This document shows, in pieces, positions 42,723-43,869 of a DNA stretch of 43,869 nt. How positions within the stretch are numbered: position 1 is the stretch's first letter; each line of letters opens with the position of its first letter. Origin of the DNA: DATIXJ01 sp035518715 (GTDB taxonomy: Bacteria; Bacteroidota; Ignavibacteria; UBA10030; SZUA-254); the NCBI GenBank assembly GCA_035518715.1, contig DATIXJ010000048.1:1-43869 (forward strand). The letters are read 5' to 3'. A model generated the notes under the pieces. It did not search any database. It saw nothing but the letters and a program-made list of their open reading frames with translations, and had not been told where the DNA came from. A program made the translations under genes and the position numbers.

Positions 42723-42763
42723 TCTGATATTCTCCTTTGATAAGTTGATGATGAGATGATTCG

Positions 42764-43666
42764 TTAATGTCCTTTTTGCGAATGCTCTTGTTCGCCATGG
42801 CCTGCCTGTATTCCGAGTCCCATGAACAACGCCGTCAGCATGGTGAAGATATATGCCTGCAGAACCGCCACAAGCAATTCGAGGAGGTTGATCCCAACGG
42901 CAAACGCGACCGGAATCGGGGCGATGATGTACGATTTAAAGAGGAAGATCAGTCCAATGAGCGAAATGATTACCAGATGTCCTCCGGTCATGTTGGCAAA
43001 AAGACGAATGCAGAGGGCAAAAGGTTTTGTAAAGAGTCCGAGAATTTCAATAGGAATCATGATGGGCCAGAGCGCCCAGTGAACTCCGCCGGTAAGGTGC
43101 GCCAGATAATGTCCCAGCCCCTGCGACCGGATCGCAGCAATCTGGATCATAAAAAAGGCGATGATCGCCAGCCCCGCAGTAACATTGATATTGCTCGTCG
43201 CCGTTGACCCATACGGAATGATTCCCATGACGTTCATGATGAGGATGAAGAGAAACGTCGTGATGAGATACGGAATATAGCGGATCCCTCCCGGTCCCAT
43301 ATTGGGGAGAACGATATCATCCCTGACAAACTCCAGGAACACTTCGATAAGATTTCGTACGCCGCCCGGCAGGCGGGCAGAACCCGACTTCCGTGCTGCG
43401 GCTCTGGCAACGAGGAACAGAAGAAGTGCGGCAATCCACAGAAAGACGACATGTTTCGTGATCGAAAGGTCGATGGTCAGGCCGGCCACATGCAGGGGAG
43501 CAAAGCGCGGCAGATCGATCGTTCCAAGGAAGGGGAGCTGCAGCTCGTGCGCGTCATGAGCGTGCTCGAAGAGCTCCGTGAACATGGCGCTGCTGCTTTC
43601 GGGCTGTGCCAAAGCTTTTGCGGCAAGTGAATCGCCGGGAACCAATTCCTGGACACCGTTCAACAT
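42764..43666 (-). CDS. atpB: ATP synthase Fo a subunit
   Basis: Proton-channel subunit of 300 residues. The essential Arg is in FALCIRLFANMTGGHL on the penultimate helix region, with LVAVLQAYIFTMLTALFM at the end. Compared with the E. coli protein it has an N-terminal extension of about 60 residues (to about FLGTIDLPRFAPLHVAG), part of which could be a periplasmic region. The last residues are a His/Gly-rich tail. Confidence 0.96.
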   Translation of the reverse strand: MLNGVQELVPGDSLAAKALAQPESSSAMFTELFEHAHDAHELQLPFLGTIDLPRFAPLHVAGLTIDLSITKHVVFLWIAALLLFLVARAAARKSGSARLPGGVRNLIEVFLEFVRDDIVLPNMGPGGIRYIPYLITTFLFILIMNVMGIIPYGSTATSNINVTAGLAIIAFFMIQIAAIRSQGLGHYLAHLTGGVHWALWPIMIPIEILGLFTKPFALCIRLFANMTGGHLVIISLIGLIFLFKSYIIAPIPVAFAVGINLLELLVAVLQAYIFTMLTALFMGLGIQAGHGEQEHSQKGH

Positions 43667-43670
43667 GCCG

Positions 43671-43869
43671 TTACTTGTTCGTGGTGTTTACGGTGAACTT
43701 CTGCTGGATATACATAATCTCGAGGGTAAGGAACAAAACGTAAAAGAATCCGATTGATGTTAAGAACGCAGCAACGTGAATGGAGAACACTACAATCAGT
43801 GCAACCAGTATCCCGGCAAGAAACAGCATTCTGACCATCATGCCGCCCAGAACAAACTTCAGGAATGTC
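43671..43869 (-). CDS. AtpI-like small membrane protein, N-terminus beyond the window
   Basis: Read on the minus strand, the frame from the right edge to TAA at 43671 encodes 65 residues: FLKFVLGGMMVRML, a hydrophobic segment (LFLAGILVALIVVFSIHV), a second one (AAFLTSIGFFYVLFLTLEI) and the tail MYIQQKFTVNTTNK. It ends four bases before the atpB start. Position and two-helix topology fit the AtpI/AtpZ-type assembly proteins at the head of atp operons, or the equivalent gene of Bacteroidota. Sequence identity of AtpI is low, so the name is tentative. The 5' part is missing. Confidence 0.75.
   Translation of the reverse strand, partial: TFLKFVLGGMMVRMLFLAGILVALIVVFSIHVAAFLTSIGFFYVLFLTLEIMYIQQKFTVNTTNK

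Overview
The window looks like a chromosomal segment of a Bacteroidota/Chlorobiota/Ignavibacteriota-type (FCB group) bacterium. No rRNA or tRNA is visible, so this rests on gene content. The ATP synthase cluster carries a, c, b, delta, alpha and gamma but no beta/epsilon. The GDP-L-fucose synthase has the longer form I associate with Bacteroidota. S16 has a long Ala/Pro tail, an MqnA-like futalosine-pathway protein is present, and promoters follow TTG-N20-TAYATT, close to the Bacteroidota -33/-7 type. Coding is dense and the genes I recognise are almost all intact. I see no insertion sequence, prophage, CRISPR array or tRNA.

Layout. (1) 1-3705, plus strand: 5'-truncated hemerythrin-like protein, alpha/beta hydrolase, then hemB-hemL (tetrapyrrole synthesis), closed by an intrinsic terminator. 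(2) 3757-15080, minus strand: a compact type IV pilus locus in three transcription units: an atypical pilin with a sigma54-like promoter; pilC-pilB; and pilT, a PilM-PilN fusion, a PilO-PilP-like fusion, a short secretin and a large multidomain lipoprotein. (3) 15484-16829: queC-queE (7-deazaguanine). (4) 16908-21766: glycosyltransferase, fcl, gmd, rfbC, rfbA, i.e. GDP-fucose and part of dTDP-rhamnose synthesis for surface glycans. (5) 21930-27309: a minus-strand run of rho (without the N-terminal helical domain), a HhH-GPD DNA glycosylase, a membrane SpoIIE/PP2C-type phosphatase, a small helical protein and two tandem CDP-alcohol phosphatidyltransferases. (6) 27374-30802: DoxX, an orphan protein, VKOR, a histone-deacetylase-family protein and a membrane class III cyclase-like protein with altered catalytic residues. 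(7) 30803-34005: recN-cysS. (8) 34082-38660: ffh-rpsP-khpA-rimM-trmD-rplS-mqnA-like. (9) 38925-43869: atp operon, with an AtpI-like gene running off the right edge.

Two things deserve most attention. First, the pilus platform: two fusions collapse four usual proteins into two, the actin-like PilM part has lost its nucleotide-binding signature, the pilin lacks Glu5, and the operon ends in a large putative surface lipoprotein. Second, eight start sites share a promoter pattern with exactly the same spacing, which lets transcription units be drawn from sequence alone and suggests a leaderless VKOR mRNA and a hairpin at the very 5' end of the ffh message.
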